Positions 1 to 7,319 of a DNA stretch of 36,596 bases are shown piece by piece. The position numbers and the translations under genes are program-made. The notes under the pieces are model-generated. The model saw nothing but the letters and a program-made list of their open reading frames with translations, ran no database searches and was not told the origin of the DNA. This stretch comes from Gammaproteobacteria bacterium 42_54_T18 (lineage in GTDB: Bacteria; Pseudomonadota; Gammaproteobacteria; Pseudomonadales; Ketobacteraceae): NCBI GenBank assembly GCA_002163245.1, contig MAAL01000069.1, positions 1 to 36,596 of the forward strand, in the 5' to 3' direction. Each line of letters begins with the position of its first letter. Position 1 is the stretch's first letter.

Positions 1-38
1 CGCTCTTATAGCTAAAAGAGCTCATGGTAATTAGCGAG

Positions 39-214
39 TGTTACAGTTATTCGTGTGGTTGCTTTCTACAGCCCATATTTGACGGGGTATTCGGATGCGC
101 TCGCCATGCCCCTCCCCCTTCTTCCACTTATACTCATTCAGGTAACACAACTCACCACATATATTTGTTACGGTGTTACCGCAACGGGAACACTTTTAGC
201 CAAAAGAGGTAACA
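39..214. promoter_or_regulatory. Cluster of TGTTAC/GTAACA half-sites, candidate CbrB-type enhancer
   Basis: Five exact half-sites of one inverted motif are visible: TGTTAC at 39-44, 166-171 and 174-179, and GTAACA at 142-147 and 209-214. By my estimate about 0.1 such hexamers would be expected by chance in this length at equal base frequencies. They lie about 85-260 bp upstream of a -24/-12 promoter, where enhancers of sigma-54 activators usually sit. In Pseudomonas, CbrB binds a TGTTAC/GTAACA dyad upstream of crcZ. The half-sites here are not at the 14-bp spacing I recall for that dyad, so the precise operator arrangement is uncertain. CbrB as the ligand is inference; its gene would lie left of the window. 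Confidence 0.55.
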
Positions 215-255
215 AAATATTGTCAATTTGACCTACCCCTTAGCACCTCAAAACG

Positions 256-268
256 TAAGCCATTGATA
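256..268 (-). promoter_or_regulatory. IHF-like binding site
   Basis: TAAGCCATTGATA matches the reverse-strand IHF consensus YAANNNNTTGATW at every defined position. It lies between the TGTTAC/GTAACA cluster and the -24/-12 promoter, about 60 bp upstream of the expected transcription start, which is where DNA bending would bring an enhancer-bound activator to sigma-54 polymerase. The motif is degenerate, so the position carries most of the support. Confidence 0.45.
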
Positions 269-297
269 TATAACGATTTGTTATTTTTACAGAAAAC

Positions 298-314
298 TGG
301 CACGGGATCTGCTT
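298..314 (+). promoter_or_regulatory. Sigma-54 (-24/-12) promoter of the CrcZ-like RNA
   Basis: TGGCAC at 298-303 is followed by a GC at 311-312. The invariant GG (299-300) and GC are separated by exactly 10 nt, as sigma-54 promoters require. The -24 box is perfect and the -12 box is CTGCT against the consensus TTGCW, one difference. The predicted start is near 324, at the beginning of the A-rich transcript. No gene begins here, so the promoter most likely drives an untranslated RNA. Confidence 0.75.
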
Positions 315-323
315 TATATATTA

Positions 324-668
324 CGTAACTGGGACGAAGTGATAAAACAACAAAAACAACCACTTAGTAACTGTGACAACAAAACAATAAAAAGAAGCAA
401 TAATAAAAATAAAATAAATAATAAAAATAAAAACTAGAAAGTTTAAAAATAATAATAAAAATAGAAAATAATAATAAACGAACAATAAAAACACTCTAAA
501 AAAACAGTAAGACATTAATAAAAACAATAATAATAGAAAATATAATAATAAGAACAAGCAATCCCAAAACAATAAAAAGAGTCGGCACATAAAAAAATAC
601 TTATCTGTAACAATAAAAACAAATAGCAGATGATAAAAGGGAGGGCTTAATCGCTCTCCCTTTTTTAC
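324..668 (+). ncRNA. crcZ: CrcZ-like A-rich regulatory RNA (Hfq/Crc decoy)
   Basis: A roughly 345-nt untranslated region is bounded by a sigma-54 promoter and a strong intrinsic terminator. It is extremely A-rich, with very little G or T on the plus strand. It contains more than a dozen AAnAAnAA motifs, for example at 346-353, 352-359, 383-390, 417-424, 448-455, 467-474, 523-530, 547-554, 568-575 and 609-616. AAnAAnAA is the catabolite-activity motif bound by Hfq with Crc in Pseudomonas. There, the CrcZ RNA carries several such motifs, is transcribed by sigma-54 polymerase under CbrAB, and lies between cbrB and pcnB. Here pcnB is the next gene downstream. The combination of location, promoter type, base composition and terminator supports a CrcZ functional homologue that titrates Hfq/Crc when preferred carbon runs out. 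Sequence identity to known CrcZ is not tested, and the motif count is far higher than I remember for Pseudomonas. Confidence 0.75.
635..666 (+). terminator. Rho-independent terminator of the CrcZ-like RNA
   Basis: The stem GGGAGGGC (639-646) pairs with GCTCTCCC (653-660) through one G-U pair around the 6-nt loop TTAATC. It is extended by AAAA/TTTT and followed by six T residues (661-666). This is a canonical intrinsic terminator and fixes the RNA 3' end near 666. Confidence 0.9.
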
Positions 669-858
669 GTCCAAATTTTACCCGCTTCCTTCTTAACTCC
701 CACAACCAAAGACCTGCGCCCCTTACCCCTAATCTAAGTACAAACACAAACACGTAAAAAATAGACGTTTTGTAACAACGCGGCCAATGCTAGACTGTGG
801 CCTAATTGCCCCATTTTACTCTCTAATTGAACACTTTATAGGCACGAGCAGACCACCT

Positions 859-2223
859 ATGCCCAAACGGCTAATAAAAAAGATTAAAAGCATCCTAAAA
901 GGTGGCGAAAGCGCTAACCAGCTTCGAGCCAATGTCATTACTGATGACAAACACCATTTTGACTCAAGCTCCACAAATGCCGCCAATGCTATTAAAGTAG
1001 TTAACACCCTAACAAAAGCAGGTTACGAAGCTTATCTGGTCGGGGGCTGCGTTCGAGACGGGCTACTAGACCTGCATCCAAAAGACTTTGACGTATCAAC
1101 TGATGCTCACCCTGAAGAAATCAAAGCATTATTTAATCGCAACTGCCGATTGATTGGGCGCCGCTTTCGGCTTGCACACATACGCTATGGCAGGGAAATT
1201 ATTGAAGTGGCAACATTTCGTGGCCATCACAGCAATTCGACAAGCAAACAGCAATCCTCAACCTCAGATCACGGCATGTTATTGAGAGATAACGTATACG
1301 GCACTTTAGATGAAGACGCTATCAGACGCGACTTCACTGTAAACGCTCTATACTACCGCCCTGCCGATAACGCTATCATTGACTACGTAAATGGATACGA
1401 AGACATACAGAACCGCTGCTTGCGTATCATTGGTGACCCAGAACTTCGGTACAAAGAAGACCCCGTAAGAATGCTACGAGCCATTCGATTTAGTGCGAAA
1501 CTAGGCTTCACCTTGAGCACAGAATCTGAAGCTCCAATTCAACCTCAATCACAATTGCTAGGCCTAATTCCAGCAGCCCGCCTTTTTGATGAAGTGCAGA
1601 AGTTATTTATGGGTGGTGTTGCCACAGAAGTTTGGCGGCAGCTTTTACATTACGATCTAGCGCAATGGTTATTCCCTTACTCTGTACCAGGCAAAAACAA
1701 ACACCCCGGCGCGACTGCCATGATTGAACACGCCATGGTTAACACAGACAAACGCATCGCAATAGGAAAATCCATTAACCCTGCGTTCCTCTATGCCGTC
1801 ATGTTATGGGGACCTCTACAGGTAAACTGGGAAAAACTAAAGCGCGACGGAATCCCTCCCGTTCCCGCACTCCAGCAAGCCATCCAACAAACATTACAAA
1901 AACAAGCCAAGCACACTACAATTCCAAAACGGTTTGTCACCACAATTCGTGAGATTTGGGAGCTGCAACCGCGCCTTAATCGACGTCATATAAAGCCTGC
2001 CCAACAACTTATTGAGCACCAACGATTTAGAGCAGCCTATGACCTTTTATTACTGCGAGAAGAAGCTGAAGAAACACCTCCTGGTTTAGGTGAATGGTGG
2101 ACAGAATTTCAAGAGGCGGATGCTGATGCGCAAAAAGCCCTTGCTGCTGAGCACACACAACCCAGAAAGAAACGCCGCCCTGCGCGCCGTCGTCGCCCAG
2201 CAAAACCCAAAGCACAACAGTAA
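859..2223 (+). CDS. pcnB: Poly(A) polymerase I
   Basis: PcnB adds 3' poly(A) tails to RNA and so promotes RNA decay. The class II nucleotidyltransferase head is clear: YLVGGCVRDGLL, then KDFDVST with the two metal-binding aspartates, GRRFRLAHI, the RRDFTVNALYY box and EDPVRMLRAIRFSAKLGF. The C-terminus ends in a long Arg/Lys-rich tail typical of PcnB rather than of CCA-adding enzymes. The reading frame is open from 787, but the ATG at 859 (454 aa) gives an N-terminus more like Pseudomonas PcnB. Neither start has a strong ribosome-binding site. folK follows after 15 bp, the usual pcnB-folK pair. Confidence 0.93.
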   Translation: MPKRLIKKIKSILKGGESANQLRANVITDDKHHFDSSSTNAANAIKVVNTLTKAGYEAYLVGGCVRDGLLDLHPKDFDVSTDAHPEEIKALFNRNCRLIGRRFRLAHIRYGREIIEVATFRGHHSNSTSKQQSSTSDHGMLLRDNVYGTLDEDAIRRDFTVNALYYRPADNAIIDYVNGYEDIQNRCLRIIGDPELRYKEDPVRMLRAIRFSAKLGFTLSTESEAPIQPQSQLLGLIPAARLFDEVQKLFMGGVATEVWRQLLHYDLAQWLFPYSVPGKNKHPGATAMIEHAMVNTDKRIAIGKSINPAFLYAVMLWGPLQVNWEKLKRDGIPPVPALQQAIQQTLQKQAKHTTIPKRFVTTIREIWELQPRLNRRHIKPAQQLIEHQRFRAAYDLLLLREEAEETPPGLGEWWTEFQEADADAQKALAAEHTQPRKKRRPARRRRPAKPKAQQ

Positions 2224-2238
2224 AATAGTAACAGAGTA

Positions 2239-2760
2239 ATGACACGCCTCAGCACTGCGCAAAAAAACATAGCTTACATTGGTTTAGGCAGCAATTTAGA
2301 CCAACCACTTAGCCATATCAAACAAGCTGCCGAGGCGCTAAGCCAAATACCTCAAACCCAACTACTTGCTCTATCCCCACTCTACCAGAGCAAGGCTATT
2401 GGCCCTGGGAGTCAGCCAGACTATATCAATGGAGCAGCAGCCCTTGAAACCAGCCTTCCTCCACTGGAATTACTCCACCAGCTGCAAGCAATAGAGAACA
2501 AACAAGGACGTAAACGAGGCTCTGTTCGCTGGGTTGCGAGAACGTTAGATTTGGATCTGCTCCTTTTTAACAACATCACTTTAGAGACAGATGAACTCAC
2601 CATTCCCCACCCGAGAATGACAGAGCGCAACTTTGTACTCTTCCCTTTGCGAGATCTAGCCAAGCATCTATCACCTGCATTAACGCTTCCAGACGGCCGA
2701 TCTATCATTAATCTTGCCCAAAATTGCAATGATGACGGTATTTACCTCGCCAACAGCTAA
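2239..2760 (+). CDS. folK: 2-amino-4-hydroxy-6-hydroxymethyldihydropteridine pyrophosphokinase
   Basis: FolK transfers pyrophosphate from ATP to 6-hydroxymethyl-7,8-dihydropterin in folate synthesis. At 173 aa it is of normal length. It has the N-terminal YIGLGSNL, the substrate-binding QPDYINGA, the HPPK signature RWVARTLDLDLL with the metal-binding aspartates, and IPHPRMTERNFVLFPL near the C-terminus. It lies 15 bp after pcnB and is probably cotranscribed with it. Confidence 0.95.
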   Translation: MTRLSTAQKNIAYIGLGSNLDQPLSHIKQAAEALSQIPQTQLLALSPLYQSKAIGPGSQPDYINGAAALETSLPPLELLHQLQAIENKQGRKRGSVRWVARTLDLDLLLFNNITLETDELTIPHPRMTERNFVLFPLRDLAKHLSPALTLPDGRSIINLAQNCNDDGIYLANS

Positions 2761-2921
2761 TCTCTCACTACAACCCGCATTTTACTTAACCCACACCTTA
2801 CTAAGCCTACCGCCATCTCCACCCTAAACCACTTCATATTTTTGCATCTGCCATTTGTACCCGTTACAAGCTATGGTTATCATGTCATTCGAGTAAACAC
2901 TTCCGCAAAGAGGTATCACAG

Positions 2922-3716
2922 ATGAATATAACCCTTAGTACTCTCAATAAGCTTAAGTCTGAAGGTCAAAAATTCAGCTGTTTAACGGCGTATGACGCAA
3001 CATTCGCCAATCTGGTCAGCAGTGCAGGTGTTGAAGTCATCTTAGTTGGTGACTCCCTTGGCATGGTCCTACAAGGCAAAGACAGCACGGTTCCCGTCAC
3101 CATGGATGAAATGGTTTACCACACTGAATGTGTAAGGCGAGGTAACCAAGGCTCACTAATTATGGCTGACATGCCCTTTATGAGCTGCTCCACCGACGAG
3201 CAAGCCTATGAAAATGCAGCCCGCCTTATGCGCGCTGGAGGACACATGGTGAAAGTAGAGGGCGGCGCCTGGTTCACAAATACGGTATCTAAACTGACCG
3301 AACGCGGCATCCCTGTGTGTGTTCACCTTGGCCTAACGCCTCAGTCCGTCAACAAATTTGGCGGTTATAAAGTACAAGGTCGAGACGAAGAAACCCGTAA
3401 CGCACTGCTCAAAGACTCTATAGATGCAGAAAAGGCTGGTGCAGCAATACTACTTTATGAATGCATCCCTAGCTGCCTAATGGAAGAGGTCATGTCTTCC
3501 GTAAACATTCCTGTGATTGGCATTGGCGCCGGCCCAGCATCTGACGCACAAGTATTAGTGCTACATGATATGTTAGGTGCGACTCCTGGAAAGGTAGCTA
3601 AGTTTGTTCATGACTTTATGCCCGATGGCGATGGCTCGATAAAAGGAGCTATCACTGCATATCACCAAGCAGTTAAAAATGGTGATTTTCCAAAACCAGA
3701 GCATTGTTTTGAGTAA
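2922..3716 (+). CDS. panB: 3-methyl-2-oxobutanoate hydroxymethyltransferase
   Basis: PanB makes ketopantoate from alpha-ketoisovalerate and methylenetetrahydrofolate, the first committed step of pantothenate synthesis. The 264-aa protein is full length, with [23 protein letters not shown] (metal-binding Asp), [23 protein letters not shown] and [10 protein letters not shown]. It is preceded by a ribosome-binding site (AAAGAGG) and a 161-bp gap after folK, so it may have its own promoter. panC follows 60 bp downstream. No panD is present in the window. Confidence 0.97.
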   Translation: MNITLSTLNKLKSEGQKFSCLTAYDATFANLVSSAGVEVILVGDSLGMVLQGKDSTVPVTMDEMVYHTECVRRGNQGSLIMADMPFMSCSTDEQAYENAARLMRAGGHMVKVEGGAWFTNTVSKLTERGIPVCVHLGLTPQSVNKFGGYKVQGRDEETRNALLKDSIDAEKAGAAILLYECIPSCLMEEVMSSVNIPVIGIGAGPASDAQVLVLHDMLGATPGKVAKFVHDFMPDGDGSIKGAITAYHQAVKNGDFPKPEHCFE

Positions 3717-3776
3717 CACTCCTCGGTTATAAACAGTAAATGCAAGCCTGTAACACAAACGACAAGGAAACCCTTC

Positions 3777-4631
3777 ATGCAAACCGTCCACACGATCGCT
3801 GAACTACGCTCGGTCATCGCACAACAAAAGTCAGCAGGTAAAACCATTGGTTTTGCCCCCACCATGGGCAACCTGCATGAAGGGCACATCACACTCATCC
3901 GGGAAGGACACAAACACGCCGATTTTATGGTTTCAAGCATCTTTGTTAACCCAACGCAATTTGGCGAAGGTGAGGATTTTGACGCCTACCCCCGCACCCT
4001 TGAAGCAGACAGCACCAAGCTAGACTCAGCCGGATGCCACTGCTTATTCGCTCCAAGCGCGGATGAAATGTACCCAGCCGAAACCAGCTCCTGGGCATCC
4101 GTCCAAGTTCACAACATCACTCATCGTCATTGCGGAGCCGATCGACCAGGGCACTTTGATGGTGTATCCACTGTAGTGACCAAACTTTTTAATATTGTCA
4201 CACCAGACGTTGCTCTATTTGGCAAGAAAGACTTTCAACAACTCGCAGTTATCCGGCGCATGTCCACAGCACTCTGCTTTAACACTGAAGTTATTGGAGT
4301 AGAAACCGTTCGAGAACAAAGCGGCCTTGCAATGAGTTCTCGTAATGGTTTCTTATCAGTAGAAGAAAAAAACAAAGCTTCAGCACTTTATCAACAACTT
4401 TGCACAGCCAAAGAAAAAATACTACAAGGAAATTCTGATTTCGAACAAATAACCCACGAAGCCAGGAACACATTAACGGACGCAGGTTTTGGCGCTGGCT
4501 ATTTTACAGTGTGTAATGCTTCCAGCTTAGAACCGGCCACAGAGAACGATACATCACTGGTAATATTAGCTACCGCACAAATGGGAGGCGCTCGCTTAAT
4601 CGATAATATGGATTTTGAACGCGGCCTTTAA
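3777..4631 (+). CDS. panC: Pantothenate synthetase (pantoate-beta-alanine ligase)
   Basis: PanC condenses pantoate and beta-alanine through a pantoyl-adenylate. The 284-aa protein has the HIGH-type nucleotide motif in PTMGNLHEGHITLI, the pantoate-binding VNPTQFGEGEDFDAYPRTL, GKKDFQQLAVIRR and the KMSKS-like region MSSRNGFLS. A ribosome-binding site (CAAGGAAA) lies 7-8 nt before the ATG. It follows panB in the usual order. Confidence 0.97.
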   Translation: MQTVHTIAELRSVIAQQKSAGKTIGFAPTMGNLHEGHITLIREGHKHADFMVSSIFVNPTQFGEGEDFDAYPRTLEADSTKLDSAGCHCLFAPSADEMYPAETSSWASVQVHNITHRHCGADRPGHFDGVSTVVTKLFNIVTPDVALFGKKDFQQLAVIRRMSTALCFNTEVIGVETVREQSGLAMSSRNGFLSVEEKNKASALYQQLCTAKEKILQGNSDFEQITHEARNTLTDAGFGAGYFTVCNASSLEPATENDTSLVILATAQMGGARLIDNMDFERGL

Positions 4632-4647
4632 ATAGAACCTGCAAACA

Positions 4648-5181
4648 ATGCCACCCGGTCAAAACAAACCCATCATAGGTATCAGCAGCTGTTTATTAGG
4701 AGAGCCTGTTCGCTATGATGGCAACCATAAACACGCGCCACCCATTATCGAGCACCTAACCCATCACTTCTCTTTCCATTCTTTTTGCCCCGAAGTCGCG
4801 ATTGGCCTTGGGGTTCCTCGCCCTCCTATTCACTTAATATTAAAACAGCAACAGATATACTGCGTTGATGTTTCTGACCCCTCTATCGATGTTACAGAGC
4901 AGTTAATACAATGCAGCCAACAACAAGATTGGCAGCAGACTTTATGTGGCTACATTGTTAAAGCCAGATCGCCAAGCTGCGGTTGGAAATCCACACCAGT
5001 AACACAAACAAAAGAAACTACCCCATCTCTTTTTGATTCGGGAGTATATACTGCTCAGTTAATCAAACGATTCCCAGACTTACCTATTATCGAAGAAGAA
5101 CAACTAATCGATGTCAACTGCCGCGAAGTTTTTATCCGACGCGTGCTCTCGTATGAACGAAAAAAACGAAACGCTGGGTAA
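4648..5181 (+). CDS. DUF523 family protein
   Basis: This 177-aa protein has the conserved DUF523 pattern. An N-terminal GISSCLLGEPVRYDG is followed by FCPEVAIGLGVPRPPI and then KARSPSCG, giving the three conserved cysteines and an Arg/Pro-rich segment. The family has no settled biochemical role that I can state. It begins 16 bp after panC and is probably in the same transcript. The conserved Cys residues suggest a metal or Fe-S site, but that is inference. Confidence 0.85.
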   Translation: MPPGQNKPIIGISSCLLGEPVRYDGNHKHAPPIIEHLTHHFSFHSFCPEVAIGLGVPRPPIHLILKQQQIYCVDVSDPSIDVTEQLIQCSQQQDWQQTLCGYIVKARSPSCGWKSTPVTQTKETTPSLFDSGVYTAQLIKRFPDLPIIEEEQLIDVNCREVFIRRVLSYERKKRNAG

Positions 5182-5216
5182 AGTGTTAACATAAAACATT
5201 GCCTTGGAGCCCCTCA

Positions 5217-6029
5217 ATGAAAAGATGTTATGCGTTATTGGTTCTATTTTCAGTTTTGTTATTCAATTCATCAATTGAAGCAAATCAATATAAAATAATG
5301 ACCGAAGATTTCGCACCATTCGGCTACATTGAAAACGACAACCTAACAGGTTTATCTGTTGAAATTGTACGTGAGATTCTAAAACTCCTCTCCCAACCTG
5401 ACAACATTCAAGTTCACCCATGGGCTCGTGTATACAGAGAAGCACAACAAGGCCCCAATAAAATTGTATTTTCGATGGCCCGAAGCCCCGATCGTGAAAC
5501 GCAATTTAAATGGGTAGGACCATTAATCGCTGACAAAATATATTTTTACAAACGAAAAAACTCCAACACTCACATAAAAACCCTGGAAGACGCCAAAGCC
5601 GTCAGTAGGATCATGCTCACTCGTGATTTCCCTGAACATACATTCCCTCACTCTCGTGGCTTCACTAATTTGACGCTAACAGTAAGACCAATCCAAACAT
5701 TTAAAATGTTAATTGCTCAAAGAGGTGAACTAGTACCCATGGGAGAACTAGCCGCACATAACACAATAAAAGAGGCAAACATTGACCCTTCAAAAATTGA
5801 AAGAACCAATGTCAAACTGTTTGAAACAAAACTGTATATTGCCTTCTCAAAAGACATACCTGATAGCGTAGTCAAAAAATGGCAGCAGGCCCTAGACCAA
5901 CTAAAAGCCTCAGGAATACACTCAAAAATCCTAAAAAAACACACTCTGCAAAAGACTACTCAAGCAACCGATACAACCTATCAAATTGACGCACCGAAAA
6001 ACCACTCATTTTATTTTCACCAACAATAA
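5217..6029 (+). CDS. Periplasmic solute-binding protein, family 3-like
   Basis: The 270-aa protein starts with a signal peptide (MKRCYALLVLFSVLLF, cleavage expected near SSIEA). It continues with a family-3 type core: YKIMTEDFAPFGYIENDNLTG, then VEIVREILKLL, and the segment RSPDRETQFKWVGPL seen in many orphan extracellular solute-binding-like proteins. I chose the ATG at 5217 because GGAG lies 9 nt upstream; a TTG at 5199 is also in frame. No permease or ATPase is adjacent, so it may serve as a sensor or act with a distant transporter. Its 3' end overlaps the convergent glutaredoxin gene by 74 bp. The ligand is unknown. Confidence 0.75.
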   Translation: MKRCYALLVLFSVLLFNSSIEANQYKIMTEDFAPFGYIENDNLTGLSVEIVREILKLLSQPDNIQVHPWARVYREAQQGPNKIVFSMARSPDRETQFKWVGPLIADKIYFYKRKNSNTHIKTLEDAKAVSRIMLTRDFPEHTFPHSRGFTNLTLTVRPIQTFKMLIAQRGELVPMGELAAHNTIKEANIDPSKIERTNVKLFETKLYIAFSKDIPDSVVKKWQQALDQLKASGIHSKILKKHTLQKTTQATDTTYQIDAPKNHSFYFHQQ

Positions 6030-6240
6030 TAAGAGGCACTCCATTCCCACCTAAACGGTCGTAGGCTCTTTTTGCCATCCGACTACGCTCAATGTCACGC
6101 TCAACATACTTAATACCTTTCGACTTAAAATAACGCCTCGCCTGTCGACAGTAACCACACCAGCTTGTGGAATACATCACCACGTCATTTAACTCTTTCA
6201 ACTTTTTTTGTTGATCCGAAAAATATCGTTTTTTTTGCAC
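5956..6240 (-). CDS. Glutaredoxin-family domain (probably the 3' part of a frameshifted secreted protein)
   Basis: The thioredoxin-fold glutaredoxin domain is clear: VVMYSTSWCGYCRQARRYF with the CGYC redox motif, GIKYVERDIE, and GNGVPLIIVG with the conserved cis-Pro. Read alone it would start at a GTG (6240) with no good ribosome-binding site. The frame immediately upstream (from 6376) has a perfect ribosome-binding site and a signal peptide, and runs into this frame at an A8 run. A periplasmic dithiol oxidoreductase is therefore more likely than a cytoplasmic glutaredoxin. Its 3' end overlaps the solute-binding gene on the other strand. Confidence 0.8.
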   Translation of the reverse strand: MQKKRYFSDQQKKLKELNDVVMYSTSWCGYCRQARRYFKSKGIKYVERDIERSRMAKRAYDRLGGNGVPLIIVGENKMSGFSVRQFDRLYRLLE

Positions 6241-6376
6241 CGCGAAGAATTTCTTCTGCTATTTCTTTTGACGTTTTCCCAGAATCTAAAACTGATGAAC
6301 TGCCAACAGCAACACCTGAAGTCAAAAACATCACTACTGACAACACGACGGTCACTACCAACCGAAATACCATCAT
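6185..6376 (-). pseudogene. Signal-peptide 5' part of the frameshifted glutaredoxin-like gene
   Basis: A 63-codon frame opens at 6376 behind an excellent ribosome-binding site (AAGGAGG about 6 nt before ATG). It encodes a classical signal peptide (MMVFRLVVTVVLSVVMFL then TSGVAVGSS). After SKEIAEEILRGAKK it reaches an A8 run (plus-strand T8 at 6229-6236). Removing one A joins it in frame to the glutaredoxin domain, giving a single secreted protein of about 140 aa. As written the frame ends at a stop at 6185. The defect could be a true mutation, a phase-variable or slippage-corrected run, or a sequencing error in a homopolymer. Confidence 0.7.
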
Positions 6377-6564
6377 AACCCCCTCCTTGTATACTAATTA
6401 ACTGTTTTTATATGTACGCTAATAATGAACAATATTCAAATAAAATTAGCCTAACAACCCACCCGAGATACATTTATCAATCAATTAAACAGCAAGAATC
6501 GGGTCGCTATACCTTTCCATCCAGACAATACTCACCGCTAAATAACTATTTAAGGAGAGTATTC

Positions 6565-7263
6565 ATGCACAAATCTATTAACCTACCCATATTGTACTTT
6601 GGAACACCCGTTGTTTTAATTAGCACGCTTAATGAGGACGGCTCAACTAACATTGCGCCATCTTCATCAATTTGGTGGCTAGGAAAAAGCTGCATGATTG
6701 GTCTTGATGGGAGTTCAAAGACCACCGAAAATTTAAAAAGAACGCGCGAATGCGTCCTAAACCTGGCCTCAGCAAACATGGTGGAATTTGTCGATCGCAT
6801 TGCCAATACAACAGGTTCGAAATCCCTCCCGCTTCACAAACGCGCCCTGGGTTATCGATATGTACAAAACAAAGCGGAAGAGGCACAACTGACAACCCAA
6901 CCAGCAATAAAAGTAAGCCCACCAAGGGTTACGGAATGCCAAATTCAACTTGAGGCCACCGTTGAAAACACACACGCCTTTTCAGATGCCCCCATCCCCA
7001 TGTTTGCATTCGAACTAAAAATCCGTCATTCACACATTGAGGAATCTTTATTGATGGGAGACAACAAACAATATGTTGACCCCGACAAATGGCATCCTTT
7101 AATAATGAGTTTTAGAAAATTCTACACCACCAACGATTACATCCATCCATCTCGGCTTGAAAAAGCTCCTGTAGAGAAGTACAGAATCAGGAGTACGAAG
7201 AGCATGCCAGGAAAAATATTCAACGCAGTAATTGGGCGTTTATATAGAAAATATCGTCATTAG
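6565..7263 (+). CDS. Flavin reductase-like (FMN-binding split barrel) protein
   Basis: The 232-aa protein looks like the flavin reductase / split-barrel superfamily. Its N-terminal half has TPVVLISTLNEDGSTNIAPSS, then a GLDGSSKTTENLKRTRECVLN segment of the kind that binds FMN phosphate. I start it at 6565 because AAGGAG lies 7 nt upstream; the frame is open from 6412 but the extra 51 residues look random. Such proteins reduce or bind flavins, or act as small FMN-dependent oxidoreductases. The exact substrate is unknown. It converges with the FAD monooxygenase gene. Confidence 0.75.
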   Translation: MHKSINLPILYFGTPVVLISTLNEDGSTNIAPSSSIWWLGKSCMIGLDGSSKTTENLKRTRECVLNLASANMVEFVDRIANTTGSKSLPLHKRALGYRYVQNKAEEAQLTTQPAIKVSPPRVTECQIQLEATVENTHAFSDAPIPMFAFELKIRHSHIEESLLMGDNKQYVDPDKWHPLIMSFRKFYTTNDYIHPSRLEKAPVEKYRIRSTKSMPGKIFNAVIGRLYRKYRH

Positions 7264-7319
7264 CCAACTAACCTTCTTACAAAATCTAACAGCACTATAA
7301 GCGTTTAGTCATGTAACCT

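Noticed and set aside
2-21. Hairpin GCTCTT/AAGAGC at the left edge as a terminator of an upstream gene
   Set aside because: The stem is only 6 bp, there is no T-run, and the upstream gene is outside the window.
24-212. 62-codon open frame at the left end
   Set aside because: It overlaps the half-site cluster, has no ribosome-binding site and its composition looks random.
321-674. 117-codon frame on the minus strand, almost all Leu, Phe and Tyr
   Set aside because: It is the exact complement of the A-rich RNA; the low-complexity protein is a product of the base composition.
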